Source: Puffinus mauretanicus
Taxonomy: Eukaryota; Chordata; Aves; Procellariiformes; Procellariidae
NCBI GenBank assembly: GCA_023333565.1
Contig: JAJKFH010001810.1
Span: 1 to 64,000 of the forward strand
Direction of reading: 5' to 3'
DNA length: 64,000 bases
Below, piece by piece: positions 13,111 to 26,200 of the stretch (its first letter is position 1; each line of letters begins with the position of its first letter). A model generated the notes under the pieces. It did not search any database. It was not told the origin of the DNA and saw only the letters and a program-made list of their open reading frames with translations. Both the position numbers and the translations under genes were made by a program.

Positions 13111-16100
13111 TTCTATTCCTAAATTTATTTATGGAGAAATAATCAATAGGAGTGAAGAGAGAGATATTTTATTTCTGTACACATTGCAGGAGTACAGCTT
13201 CCATGTTTTCATGTCCAACTTTTTTAAAAGCTTATAAAACATGAACAAAAATTTAGAAAATAAAAGAAAATTATTCCAGTAGCTGAAGAAATCCTTATTT
13301 GAGAGACATAAGTTTTCCAAAAAGAGATGACTTAAGGTGACCATTACAGAAAGTTGACTTAATTAGAGTGCCTGCACACCTTCAAAGAAAGAAATACTGA
13401 ATATCATTTGGCTCTTGTTATAATCTAGAAAGGTATGAAAAACCCATACAGTTAGAAATTGAAAACAGAAATCCTTGATTTTGATTCATGGCCTAGACAA
13501 TTTAACTGTGAGTGATTAACTATAGGTGAAAACTACTGAGAAAGCAGAAAATTCTCAATTTCTCTGTCAGATTGATGGTTTTCTAGTTGATATATTTTAA
13601 TTAAATACAACTTACTTGATTAAATAAATCAATAATTAAATCAAACATATAGATCCCAAAACTGCCATTTGAAAATTATATCAGAAAGTATACTTGCGTT
13701 TTTTTTGTTTTATTTTGTTTTGTTTTTCACAATAAGTCTAAATGCCTGTGTGAATAAGGGCAAAGAATGGTCTACAATTTACAGTCAGTTGCAGTACATA
13801 TAATGAAGATTTTTTAGAACTTAAATTCAGTAAATCAAGCAAATATTTATTTCTCAGGAATATTACAGCATTTGACACTGACAGTATTTGGCCACAGATT
13901 TACTTCCATATTTATAATACATATTTCACATAGCAACATTAATTGATTTTATATCCTATTTGTTTGTTTACTTGTTTTAAATAGCAATTATTGACCTTTT
14001 CCCTGCTCTAGAATATACAAATACTTTTCAGAAGAACATTAGCATTAGTGTGGTAGGCTCTGAAACCTGTAGTCCTTTTGTGCTTGCTTTCTGCACGAAA
14101 ATATATTACGTATTTATTTAAATATGTTCTTTCCTCAAGCACAGCAAAATAATCTTCAAAATCAAAAACATATTCTGCTCCCTTTTATGAAATAGTTCAG
14201 TAATCCATTTATTCGATAATATTTTTATGTTAGCGAATACAACGCCTAAATTTAAACATTAAAGCAGTGGACAAAAATGAGCCGCCTTGCATTTTAAACC
14301 TTGTAAGTGCAACTTTCTAAACTACTTTCTTCTCAATTATTCTCTTTTTAGTTTTAGTTTCAGCACTCACACACTGGAAGACTGGTTAGGTTCTGCAAGA
14401 GTCTTTAACAGTATGCTACACTACCATCTTCTGGAAGGAGATGAAAATAGAATTTTTAACTAAACAGCTTTTTTCTATGTTTTCTTCATCATTTGCAGAC
14501 TATATGCTGATACTTTCCAAAGCCCATTAAGATTTTTCTGAACAGGGAAAGAACAAAATACTAAGATTTAACCTTGTATGTTTAAGAAATCTCTCCTTCA
14601 GGAGGGAATTTTTCTTTCCTCCCTTTAAACTGTACTTCAAATTATAATTCTTGATATTTTAAGGCTCATCAACAATTTACTTGCACAGCATGAAATCTTT
14701 CCATATTAAGACAACTTTGCTGTAAAGGACCCTCATTTCATCAGTTGAAATTCGGAATTTAGCTCTTTTTATGTTGTCATTAACATCAGCCTAGAAAGCA
14801 AAGTTCGTGCCGCATCCAAAGTTGCAAAAATTTCCAGTAAATGTATCCAAGCTTGTGGGTTGGCTCATTACAGAGATAAGACTGTTTATAAAGGTCAGTC
14901 CTGGGAGCTGAGTGGCTAGATTTTAGTGTAGCAAGCCAAAAAGAGAAACATTTTTGGATCAAATAAACCAATGTAGTGGCTGCAATTGAAACCACAACAT
15001 ATTTCTTTTGAAATTAAAAGTTCTGCTCTATATTAGACAAGAAAAAAAGAGACATGAACCAGTGTAGCCCTGGTATTAATGTTTTACATATTTCACATTC
15101 TATGTACTGAATATTTTATAAGACACTGTTTTTAGAAATTTTCTGTAATTTTAATCATTTGAAACAGCGTTCAGGCTGTTCAGGCTAAAGACCTTTTACG
15201 CTGAGGTTGACCATTCTTTTAACTGTGATTTTGATTAGCAAATGGAACAAACCATGGCACTTCTAGATCTACTTACTTATAAATGCAGTTCACTGAATTG
15301 TTTTTTGAGATATTTACTGTAGGAATGTCTATCCTGGAAGACCATAACAGGAGAGGTATCGAAAGACCTGCATAGTGAACTCGGAAAATAAATTCTTCCT
15401 CTTGAAACTACTGTGGGGACCCCAGTAGCACAATCTAAGATGTCTGATGGAATTAAACTGTTTAAGTTACCTTGAGGGAAAGCAAGACTTTAGAAAGACA
15501 GATACATGTGTAGACTTACAAGAAACAATATTTAAATAAATATTTAAAATTATGACTACTGTCCTGTGGCCATCTGTGTTATTTCTGCTTTCAGTATTTC
15601 TTCATTTCCTGTTTGAACTTGCAAAGAAAGGCAGCTACTGCAAAAGAGAAAAAAAAAAAAAAATTGTTAATCTATACTTTTTAATTTGCACATTTTGTAA
15701 TTTTGAAATCAAAAGATAATAGCACAAAAAATAGTAATGATTTCTGTAGGATATGTACTTAATTTTTTCTGGTTTTGGTGTATAAGGAAGGAAGTAAATA
15801 TGGACAGATATTCTCTTTTGTTTGATATTTCAGTAGAATTTTATGCCTGTGTTCATTGTCTTAATGATTCACTGACAAACTAGAAAGTCAGCATGATACC
15901 TTGAATGCCGTTAGGTGGCTTTCACAAGGATGTGGGAGAACAGAATATTGCAGTGGTAATAACAAGTCTGTGAAAGTTAAACAGCTGAAGAGCTATCCAA
16001 ATTATGAAAATGCTTTGAAGTTTATTAATCAAAATTTCAATCTTTTCCTTTGAAAATGTGGGGTTTGTACTTAAAACTTTGCTTCCCATAGGACTAGAAA

Positions 16101-18085
16101 TAAATTTATTTTAAAAATAGGAAATATTCAGGTAAGCATAATTCCAAATGTTGTAGGGACTGACATATAAACTACAAGAAAATTTAGAATAAGTGGAAGA
16201 ACATTATTTATTTAATTTGAGTCAAATGGAGAATTTTAAGCAGGTGCAATTTTTTCATTAGATGAGCTGTGCAACTTAATAAGAAAAGTAAATCCATCCA
16301 GTTTTTTTTTTCTTCCTCTGTTTTCAAATGCTTTAATGCCTTTGGTCATTTCACTGTGATTTGTTTATTTATTTATTTATTTTACAGTGAATATTTTCTA
16401 TTACTGTTGTTCTGTGTGGTTTAACTCTATAAATCATGTGGCATTCTGTCTCTTCAGCAGGAGAGAATTTATCCTGAAACATTTAAAGAGAATATGTGTT
16501 CTAGAATAGAAATTCAGTAAATTTTCATCATTATACCTTTAAGGTGATTTCTGAGACACTGAATGTAGTTGAGCTGAAGCTCTACTGCTTGATGTTTGGA
16601 TTAATTGAACATGCAATGATCATGAACATAATCAAGTGAAAATTCATTCTTGGAATCACTTGAGCATCAGCAGAAAAATTATTCTCATTATAGCCCCAGA
16701 TGTAGTGGCATTTGTCCAGGATACTTGGCTTAACAAACATCGTCTTGCAAAAACGTCAAGGGACTTTTCATGATTGCATCATGAGAACTGCTGCATGATC
16801 TAAGGTAAGACAGTTGCTTCTAGAATATGCTTATATAAATGTTCCTTCATTTTTATGACTGATGTGCCAGTTATGAAAAGAAATATATATTTTTTGTGTT
16901 ACCATATATTTTTTGCATTACTGGGTAAATAACACTGTATTGGTTTGAATCTCACTTTACTGGGCCATTCATCATTGGTTTCTTGCATTATTAAATGTAA
17001 CATCAGTCCTGGTTTTGATATACCTATATGTTCTGGCATGGTTTTTTCCCTAAGAAATAACATTTTTCTTGACTTTTCTTTACAATGTATTTCAATTCCT
17101 ACAATTATGGGTAAGTTAGGAGGAAGTAGAAATTAGGAAGCATAAAAATTGAGATCCTACTTCTGGAAGATTAAAAAAAATTCCCACTCATCTGTACATC
17201 CACAGATAGGCACACTATCTTCACTAAAACTATTTAGGTGTTAAGACTCAGGGTTAAGATAATGAATATTTTTTAATGATAAACATACTATGAACATGGT
17301 TATACTTTCCAGGTGTTAATGAAATAGGAACATGCATATCTTTTTGCATTGTTCTTTGAAAACTCTATGTTCAAGCTTAGTTTTTCTTGATTCATCCTAA
17401 AAAGAAATGAGAATATGTGTTTTGTGAGCTGGCTGACATTTAAAAACAAAGAAATAAGACCTGATTGGGTGATCAGCTGGTATATGCAGTGGTCTGCCTG
17501 TGATTCTCACCTATTATTCAGGTATACCCTGAATCTGTGAGGAAAATCACATCTCAGTTGTTGGTTTAATAGTCAAAAATATCATGTTCTGTCCCTTTGA
17601 AAAATGCATGCAAATGAAAGTCAGTTAAGGTTATATGCCAAGCTGGGGATCTTATTGTAAGTATGCAAAGAGATATTAAACCGATCTTATTATAAGACAA
17701 AAAAATTGAGCTTATTTTCCAAAAAGCATTGCATGAAGGACATAATTATTCTCTTACAAAAGTTCAATATTTAATGGAATTATTATGCTATCCAGAAGTG
17801 TAAAATACATGGCCACTTATAAATTAGTATTTAGAGAAAACTGGGGGCTATACTACATATTTTTAGTAGATGAAAGAAAATGAGTAGGTCATGGGTCATT
17901 TGAAAGGCAAAAGTACTTAAAAGAACAGAAGAATGAATGACTGAGACCAGCAGAGATGGAAAATTATTATTTTCAAGTCACGACACAGGGATGGCTAATA
18001 TCTAGAAGTCCATGAAAAAGGATTCTGATGTAAAAAATGAAAAAAACTGCTTCATTTTTTAATTAAAGACTATATCATATAGTAT
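13111..18085. other. AT-rich unique DNA, no gene seen
   Basis: About 5 kb of AT-rich sequence with small homopolymers (A run at 15,648-15,663) and a TTTA-type repeat near 16,366-16,384. A stretch near 16,449-16,463 resembles a splice acceptor, and AAGGTAAGA near 16,804 resembles a splice donor. No open frame or other support links them into an exon. Confidence 0.55.
18081..18085. repeat. Left 5-bp target-site duplication (AGTAT)
   Basis: AGTAT directly precedes the LTR terminus TGTTGTGG and recurs directly after the other terminus at 18,685-18,689. This is the hallmark of retroviral integration, with the 5-bp size usual for ERVL-class elements. Confidence 0.85.
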
Positions 18086-18211
18086 TGTTGTGGTTTAACC
18101 CCAGCCCGCAACTAAGCCCCACCCAGCTGCTCGCTCACTCCCCCCTGCTGGGATGGGGGAGAAAATCAAAAGAGTAAAAGTGAGAAAAATAGTGGGTTGA
18201 CATAAAGACAG

Positions 18212-18217
18212 TTTAAT
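18212..18217 (-). terminator. LTR polyadenylation signal (ATTAAA)
   Basis: ATTAAA on the minus strand sits about 190 bases downstream of the TATA box, where the R region of a short LTR is expected to carry its polyadenylation signal. Confidence 0.5.
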
Positions 18218-18400
18218 AGGGAAAGCAAAAGCCGCGCACGCAAGCAAAGCAAAACAAGGAATTCATTCACCACTTCCCATGGGCAGGCAGGTGTTCAGCC
18301 ATCGCCAGGAAAGCAGGGCTCCATCACGCATAACCGTTACTTGGGAAGACAAACGCCATCACTCCGAACATCTTCTTCCCCCTTCCTTCTTCTTCCTCCA

Positions 18401-18410
18401 GCTTTATATG
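18401..18410 (-). promoter_or_regulatory. LTR TATA box
   Basis: CATATAAAGC on the minus strand lies about 275 bases inside the U3 end of the LTR. Just upstream in LTR sense is a TGATGTCATG-like CRE/AP-1 motif (complement near 18,417-18,430), the usual arrangement of an LTR promoter. Activity in the host is unknown. Confidence 0.65.
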
Positions 18411-18684
18411 CTGAGCATGACATCATATGGTGTGGGATATCCTTTTGGTTAGTTGGAGCCAGCTGTCCCAGCTGTGTCCCCTCCCAACTTCTTGTGCACC
18501 CCCAGCCTACTCGCTGGTGGGGTGGGGTGAGGAGCAGAAAAGACCTTGACTCTGTGTAAGCACTGCTCAGCAGTCACTAAAACATCCCTGTGTTATCAAC
18601 ACCGTTTTCAGCACAAATCCAAAACAGAGCCCCATACTAGCTACTGTGAAGAAAATTAACTTTATCCCAGCCAAAACCAGCACA

Positions 18685-18689
18685 AGTAT
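18685..18689. repeat. Right 5-bp target-site duplication (AGTAT)
   Basis: Exact match to 18,081-18,085 across the LTR, which defines the element boundaries to the base. Confidence 0.85.
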
Positions 18690-18922
18690 AAACAACACTG
18701 TTATACCAGATATATGGTATGGTCTTCCCTCATAACACTATCAGCTAAAAAGACTAAATATGCGCATTATGATGTCAAAATTCCAGTGACGTATTAGTCC
18801 CAGACATCATCCACCACACGTGCACAGTCTGTGTCGGCATTCCCCTTGCTTTGGAAAAATATGCAGTTCAGCCTGGACCTCCTTAGTACCAGTGGGGGAT
18901 TTACTTCTTAGTTTCTGTATAC

Positions 18923-19071
18923 GTCAGTGGTTGGGGTGTTAGCTTGGGAGACTTGGGTGTAGTCCCTGCTTGGGAACATCAGATCATCTCTGCTTCAGTT
19001 ATTCGTGTTTAAAATAGATGCAATAACACAGTCCCTCTTTGCAGGAATATTGCAAAGTTGAATACATTTAG
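18923..19071 (+). mobile_element. MIR-like (tRNA-derived CORE-SINE) fossil
   Basis: The start (CAGTGGTTGGGGTGTTAGC) resembles the tRNA-derived head of amniote MIR elements, followed by a decayed B-box-like GACTTGGGTGTAGTCCC. Further on, CTTCAGTTATTCGTG then TTTAAAATAGATGCAATAAC parallels the MIR stretch that reads cctcagtttcctcatctg then taaaatggggataataa. The order of the two blocks is right and spacing is plausible. It is heavily diverged, so only profile matching would settle it. Confidence 0.55.
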
Positions 19072-22000
19072 GTTTTCTTCCTAAGATACTGTAACTATAA
19101 GGAGCTCTTCAGTGAGATGGGGGCTCTGAAGGGAGTGAGAGAAGGCTCTTTCTATCTGATGTAAGTGATGCACGGTCGTGCAACGAACAGGCACAGAGAG
19201 AAAAGGCAAAAGAAAGAAAAGACTACCTTTAATTTGTTTTCAAATGTTTGCATCATATTGTTATATTAGCAAGTGAGATTTTGTTTTTTGTTAATGGTGT
19301 TGCATATTTAGTATCATTTTTTCTAAAAATTGTCACTCTGAAGTGGGAGTGTCCAGAACAGAGGTGTTCAATAACAATAATTGTGAAAAAACTGACAGAG
19401 TAGTTTAGTATCTTTTAATCTTTAAAGAGAAGCAGCACTGGAAGATAAGAGTATAGCTCTCCAAAAATCTTATGTTAGAACAGTTTGTCAGTAGAAAATG
19501 CTGGCCCAGTAAAATTGGTAACTGTTATAGCAATGTTCTTTGTGGATTTATCTAAGCATTCTAATAACAATGAAGTGATTCCTTTTGACTTCATTATTTC
19601 AATTATAATTGAAAATGAAATATTTTTAAATACTTAATTTTATGAAAAATCCTAAGATTTTGTCTTCTTGTTTTGTTTGGGACAAAGCCGAACTTCAGAA
19701 CTTCTAGGGTTTCACAGTCGTCTAATAATAATATGTGTGATGAAGCTATTGCATATCTCCGATTTTAACGAAGCATTGTAACAATAAAGGCTCAGGATTT
19801 GTTAAATCAAGTTCTGGATGCATTTTAAATATTTACTGGGCAGGTATTTTTTAGTAGATTGTTTGATTGACTAAAGGAAACAAGATTTACAGGCACATAT
19901 TGATGACACTGGTGTTCCCTTAAGGATGGAATACAAATCTTAGATGGCTATAAAAGCATGGCTTGTTATTGTCCACCAAATGCAATTTGTGTGAGGAAAA
20001 TAGAGGGTTGTGTCCATGATGGGAGTTACTTTTCTCCGCGGGGAAAAAAAAATATATATTTAGAAATAGCTCTCATGTAATTTGGTGTCATTTATTTTTC
20101 TTACAGCCTTCAGTAATTTATGATGAATATGCGGTAGGTCCAGGTAAAATACAACATTAACACATGAACTCTTTATAAAGCTGATTTTTTTGTTTTACTA
20201 ACTTCATCAGATAGTTGCTGAAATTCAGAAACTCAAGATATGATCTGTTTATATTAAACATATATTTAAGTAAATAATTGAACATCTCCAACAGTACATG
20301 GAGAAATCTTTTTCTGTGGAAATGTTCCACAAATACAGTTTACGAGCATGGCTGGCCTCTCTAGCTGCTGGCTCACTTTACCTTTCTTTGTAGTTTGCAT
20401 TCTCATGAATAAGAATGAACCATTATTTATTCTTGGCTCTCCCAAGAATGGATTGAAGTATGAACTTGGCTTTTGACCTTCAGTGTTTCCAGTTCCTCCA
20501 GTAAGAGCAGATGTCACAGGCATGTGCTAGCTTTCAGCCATCCCGTTTATATCTTAATCATGTTCATCTCTGAACTTACTCATTCCCAGGAGTCAACAAA
20601 GAGTAGTTGAGCGGTAGGAGTAGTTATGGGAAAGAAGAATAAATAGTGCAGATGTCAGGAATTAAACCTAGATCATTTCAAATCTCTCTTGCCTCTCATG
20701 GAGCTCAAATCTCAATTGCTCTCTTCACAGTCACCGTCCAATGGTTTTAGTTTTCTCACATCAGCCCTAAGTGCAGCTCAGGGACTAAGAGAAGCAGGAG
20801 GATTGCTCAGCTGTGGGGTATGCCCCCCATACCTCAAAGCCGTCTTTCCTTACTGATGGGAGCTCACAGATTTCAGTGACCTACCCCCAGGGATCTCTGG
20901 TTTCCTCTGCAGACTTCAGTTAGGATCTGTGCTTTACCAGAGGGAACCAAAGAGAGGGTAATCAGCACGAAGAATAGGAGGGAACAACAAAATGAGCAGG
21001 GCAAAACAAAAAGTGAACTGAAAAACGGGGAGAGAAGTGTTTCTGTCCTGTGGTGAAGCCGCGTACAAGAGCAGGGCTCTTGTCAGCCAGCTCTTAACAC
21101 GGTGGACAAAAACCTTAGGAAAAATAACGTTTGTTTTCGGTGTGGCCACCAGATGACACTAGTGAACTAGCAATGATTTTTTTTTTTTTTTTCCCCTCAA
21201 GAAGCTGCAGGAGCGAACTGCCTGCTCTGGGCACATTTGATGCATTTTTTGCATAGTCTGTAGGTTTCTTCTGTGAAGGGAGCAATGGGATTCAATTTCA
21301 GACACTTTGAAATTCAAAAGCATGGATGTAAAAATATCAGTACTATAGCTACGTTCACAACTTGTGGGCAAATGTGCCTCATCTATGCCTTTAATTATAT
21401 CAAACCTTTTCAGAATATCATTATTTTAACCCTTCAGCTACCGTATTTCTCTTAGTAAGAATTGACTAAGCAATACTGTCTGAGCAATGAACATACATTT
21501 ATTAACACTTATTTGGATTTTGACCCAGTGTTTGATTCAATTGCCTCTTTCCCATTATGTTTTTGCTATTTGCAAATATGGGGCAAAGAGTTTTTCCTTC
21601 TATTTTAATTTCTATGTCTGTGTACAGTATCATCATTAAATCTCAATTAAGCTTAGTTTTGATGACTTTACTGTTATGCAAATCTTTCAGTAGCTTTTCT
21701 TTATGGGAAATTTTAACCCATCATGAACTTTGGTTTGGTAAATTTATTTTGCATTTGCATCAAGAATTACACAAAATCCATCTGGAAATGTTAACAGGAT
21801 TTACATTTCAAATTACAGCTTTTGTTCACCTCTGCTCTAAGTAGCATAAAGATAATGCAATAACAACACAATAATTAGTAACTGAAATTAATATTTCATT
21901 TCCAAAGCTACGAATATTTCAGCCATTATATTATTATTTCTTTTTCATTTTAATAGCAGGTATGCAGTATATCTTTAACAGTAAATTATTGGACTATCCA

Positions 22001-22699
22001 ACATGTTGATCACCAAAGAATATTCAATATTGAATAAATCCAGCATCAAAAATATCCTTCACTTCTTTTCAGCTTGAAAATAAATTATATCAGTAAAAAT
22101 CACATATAAGCCATTACAGATGATAACACAATAGCATAATTTAAACACACTTGAATGCTTGGTAACAGGCTTTGAATGTTATTTCCAGCTTAAATAACAT
22201 ATTAGTGCTAATATTATAAGCTGTTGATATACAAATACTATTTTGGTTTCTCAAACTGCTTGGCAAAATGCCCAAAGCAGATCAACAGCCATGCTAACTA
22301 TGTGGTCTGCATAATTGTGTCTCAGTCTCCCTAATTAAACAAACAGATGCTTGATACATTATTCTGTGTTCACATTTGACACACTCCCTTTAGTGACCAC
22401 TGGAACATGATTTCCATTTTTTTCCTTCTCTTATGTTGAGCAATTGCAGGTTGTGTTTCTCTAGAAGTGGGTTAGGTTTTAAGAGAAACAATTGGCCTTG
22501 GGATAAAACTGCACAAGGTTCTTGCTGGTTGTTTTCCACTGAAGCTATTTTCCAACAGGATATTGAGTTTTCTTTAGAAGGACATTTTCTGGAATGTGTC
22601 TACTTTCTGCAGACAATTTAATCTTTTATTTTTGTTGGAAAGAGAGAACACCTGACAGCTGAAAAGCCTCTGGCTGAAAACAAAACAAAACAAAAAGAT
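19072..22699. other. AT-rich unique DNA, no gene seen
   Basis: No recognisable exon or repeat. There is a T run at 21,178-21,192 and a small palindrome, ATTCAATATTGAAT, near 22,022-22,035. The 95-codon frame at 21,557-21,844 shows no motif or coding signature I can identify. Confidence 0.5.
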
Positions 22700-23290
22700 C
22701 TGGAAATGCCCTCCAGTGCCTTACATCATACGTCGGAGTCAGACCGCCCCCCATACCGCACCACAGTCATCCCTTGGTGCACCCCAGCCATCAGGGGGAC
22801 AGAGCTGGTCAGGGTGGGGAGCCACTGGACTGCAATGGTAGGAAAAGGGGCAAACCCCAAATTTTATAAAACCCCCAAAAATGTTTTCAGGCAAATTTTT
22901 CAACTGAGGTTTGTGATGAATAGCTTCAGATATTTTCTTCTACTTTTTTTTTAAAAGAAAAATCATGTATTTTGTGACCTTTTCTGTTATTTAGTTTATG
23001 TCACCCTACTTGCACAGAACAGTTCAAGTGACAGAGGCCAGGCTGGGATGTCATACTGCAGGTGGGGCAGGATAAGGCGGGGTGAAGGGAACGAGGGTCA
23101 GACGGAGCGCGGGATGGCTGGGCAGGGCTGTGGAGACAAGGACATGACGAGGCCCAGCCAGGATGGCAGGTCAGTGAGCCGGGGTCCAGATGAGCAGGTG
23201 AGTGTCCAGACACGGACATGGCTGCTATACACATGCAGGATAACTGAGGCTGGGGCCAAGCACGAGCACTTCAGCATCAAATCAGCTCCC
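22700..23290. other. GC-richer, CpG-containing patch in AT-rich surroundings
   Basis: Two neighbouring stretches (about 22,706-22,860 and 23,040-23,280) are visibly richer in G and C than the flanks. I count nine CpGs between about 23,065 and 23,265. An A/C-rich AAAAC run sits just before the first stretch at 22,678-22,697. Overlapping frames on both strands (77-106 codons) have no recognisable domains. It could be an old repeat, an exon of a non-coding RNA or a composition fluctuation. Confidence 0.4.
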
Positions 23291-26200
23291 AAAGGTAAAA
23301 AAAATACCCAAGAACAACCCATCAGCAAATTGTAGACTGTGCTGATCAGCTGCACCCTGCATAGCAATTGTGCAGTAGAAGTGTAACCACTTCTCTTTGA
23401 GATCTGAAACATTAACAATGGGTGGCAGGTCCTGAGTGAGCCTTTCCCATATGCTTGTTATGGTCATGTATCTAAGAGGCAGAGTAATGTGCTGATGTGG
23501 GCCACGGAGATCCTGGAAATGATCCTGAAATGATCTCTATGTCTGACAAGGCTAAAAGCATCAACAGCAGTTCTACAAATAAGTTAAAGTTCATCTGCTA
23601 GAGCAGTACCAGAAGTAGAGATTTTTTCTGGTCCAAAACCATGACCAAAAAAAAAAAAAATCAACAATATATGTAGGAATATGCACAAAATGCACAAGCA
23701 GTAGGAACTTTTGGGTCACAGCAGGAAGCGAGTGTAGCCTGATACGCACACACCTGCGTGTGCAAGAAAGCTGTTCACAGCTCTGCTTCCTGCACTGCAG
23801 GTCCTCGGGCAACGGCTGATGGAGCCCATGGAGCTGAGGGTGGGAGCTCTGGATCACAGACGCAAAGGTGCTGCTTTATGGGGGAATTAAGTCTGAGACC
23901 CCAGAGAGTGGATTGGGATCCCAGTGAAATGGGGGGCTACAGGAGAGGAGGGCAGGGCTTTGAGCTGCTTGGACATGCAGGAATGCACCTTCTGTGTCAG
24001 GAAAGTGAGGCAGCCCTTACCTGTGGGAAGCACCGGGGAGCTTCTTGCCTGCCTGCCAGTAAGGCTCAGATGTATTTTTTTCCTTGCCAGGAATTTTGCC
24101 TTTAGACTAGTTGTGTTTATCACTTCCAAAAGACTCTCTTCTCTTTTGTGTCTCTGATATTCTGGATTTACTTTTAACATTGATTCTAACTATTTTCCCT
24201 CCCTAAATCACAGTATTGTTCACTTAAAACCATTCACATGACAGTTTTTAGTAGGTAAATCCTTTCCCTTTAGTCCTCCTTTAGCACGAGTCCGATTTAA
24301 CTCATTTACAGCTAACAAATGCCATCTAGTGGTTGCTTTGTGCTTGATTTAACATCTAGTAAAATATAGTCGCTCAGTGTTGAATGGCATTTATAAAAAT
24401 CATAAACAGTTAATACAGAAAAAAGGACTACATACTTAGGGGGTACTCCTGTTATCTCCACTGCTTTTGCGGACTGAGAGGTAAATGCATATTGATTTGG
24501 TTGTGTTGATGTGTGGTATCTTCTTACCACCCATACCAGTTACATAATCGTCAGTACACTAACAAAAGTTAGTGAAACCATGCTCCATTTTCTGAAAAAA
24601 AGGTGTATGTCCACAGTGAAACTTTTCTACACATTTCAGACTGTTTTTTTAACTCCTGCAAAGAAATACTGTCATTCATAGAAGGTGTTTCCATTTAATC
24701 AAACCAACAGTGAGTCAGACATTCAGTGAGTGCAAATTCAGGAAATTAAAACAATTTTCAAAAGCAGAGATTTGCATAAGTCATGAGGGGCTTTTATATG
24801 CATTGGAGTCTATACATGCGTTAGCTATGGAAACAGTGGTCTGCAGAGGAGATTACAGAGGTTTATAAAGTGTGAACAGTACTAGGGAGAAGTTACAGGG
24901 AGAAGTTATTATTTCTCAGGACATAAAAATGATGATGTAGAAGACTTAAACGAAGTACATTTTCATGATGCGCATAACTGTGCACAAAAATGTAGGATTC
25001 TGACCACAAGTGTAAATGAGTTTAAAAACAAGCTTAGATAAATTCACCTATACATGCCCCTATGGTGTATAGGTATGTATGTGTATCGTGCCTAAAGGTA
25101 GTGTCAAGTTCAGGATTTCCCACAGTGTTGAAAGTGGGCAGGGTCCACATTATGAAAAATTAACCTATGTTTGTCTCACTTTATGTATTTTTTCCTTGAG
25201 AGGCAAGTTACTGATGATCGTCTGGTAAAAGACTTTGCTTCAGCCCTGGATGTCAATTCTGATGGTTTTATCTGGCTCAGAAACTTTTTAAAGGTTGGCT
25301 GATTTAATAGGTTTCCTAAATTAAGTGCATATAATCCTTTACCGGAAGGTGCCCAATATCCACAGTTTTTATGAAATATATACACTGTATATCCACTCAT
25401 TCATTAAAATTCTGCCCTCTTTCACACTTCCCCTTTTGACTTTTATTTCTTTTTCCTTTTTCATGTTTCCATCCATCTCCTTTCCAGCTTGACTAAACAG
25501 ACCAAAGTGCTCTTCATACTGAGATAACCTTCTCATTTGCACAACTATGGTATATGAGTAAGGTGATAAAATAAAACAAGTTTGCCTGTTGCTACTTGGT
25601 GTATAAAAAATGAGAGAACAAAGATAATAAGTAAAATTACTCTGAGGTTTGCCCTTTGCAACCAATTTAATGAATCACTTTTCACATACCATGAAGAGCA
25701 TCTGCCGGGTGAATGAGGGTGAAAGATGAAGCTCATGAGCTGGTTCATTGCAGTTCATGGTATGTTAATTCTAAAGAGAAACAGACTTTGAGGGGTCTTT
25801 TAGTCTCAGTTTATCCTAAAATACCTTGCATTCCTACGTAATGAGGTTAATTTAAAAACAAAACCAAATTGCTGAATTCTAGTGGTCACCTGGAATAATA
25901 GTGCAACCATGTCACCTGTGATTTCAGTGAGGATGCAGAGTCACTCACCAGCATCGTAACAGGTCATGCCTTGCCGTAGACTTGGAAAAAGCCACCAAAT
26001 CCTGAACAGGTAGCAGCTGTCACTACTGTTTCACTTGATGGCAAGTTCAGCAGTCGTTCTGGTTCTGTGGGGATGACACTTGTGGCCTCAGATTGGGAAG
26101 TAAGAAATGTCTTCGGGTTGTTTTAGTTTCTAGTAAGCCATCACAAACGCAGGCAGCTAACCGGGGGGTCAGTGATGGCAGCAGTGATCTGGCAGCTCTT

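Larger units (their letters stand above)
18086..18684 (-). mobile_element. Solo LTR of an avian class III (ERVL-like) endogenous retrovirus
   Basis: This 599-bp unit begins TG and ends CA and is flanked by matching AGTAT copies. Its terminal stretch, TGTGGTTTAACCCCAGC on the plus strand, is one I recognise from widespread avian LTRs. Promoter signals read on the minus strand: a CATATAAAGC TATA box at 18,401-18,410 and an ATTAAA polyadenylation signal at 18,212-18,217. This gives the U3-R-U5 order from high to low coordinate. No gag, pol or env sequence adjoins either side, so it is a solo LTR left by recombination between two LTRs. The 5-bp duplication supports class III; 4 or 6 bp would point to other classes. 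A short open frame on the plus strand inside it (18,341-18,559) is antisense to the LTR and looks accidental. Confidence 0.9.

Noticed and set aside
16449..16810. Possible exon between an acceptor-like CTCTTCAGCAG and a donor-like AAGGTAAGA
   Set aside because: Splice-like words are common by chance. There is no open frame, no conservation evidence and no partner exon.
18341..18559. 72-codon plus-strand frame
   Set aside because: It sits antisense inside the solo LTR and does not correspond to any retroviral protein region.
22022..22035. Palindrome ATTCAATATTGAAT
   Set aside because: A 14-base AT-rich palindrome is expected by chance in 64 kb of AT-rich DNA.
23001..23418. Overlapping frames of 77-106 codons on both strands
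   Set aside because: They arise from the GC-richer patch, which has fewer stop codons. No domain or start context supports any of them.
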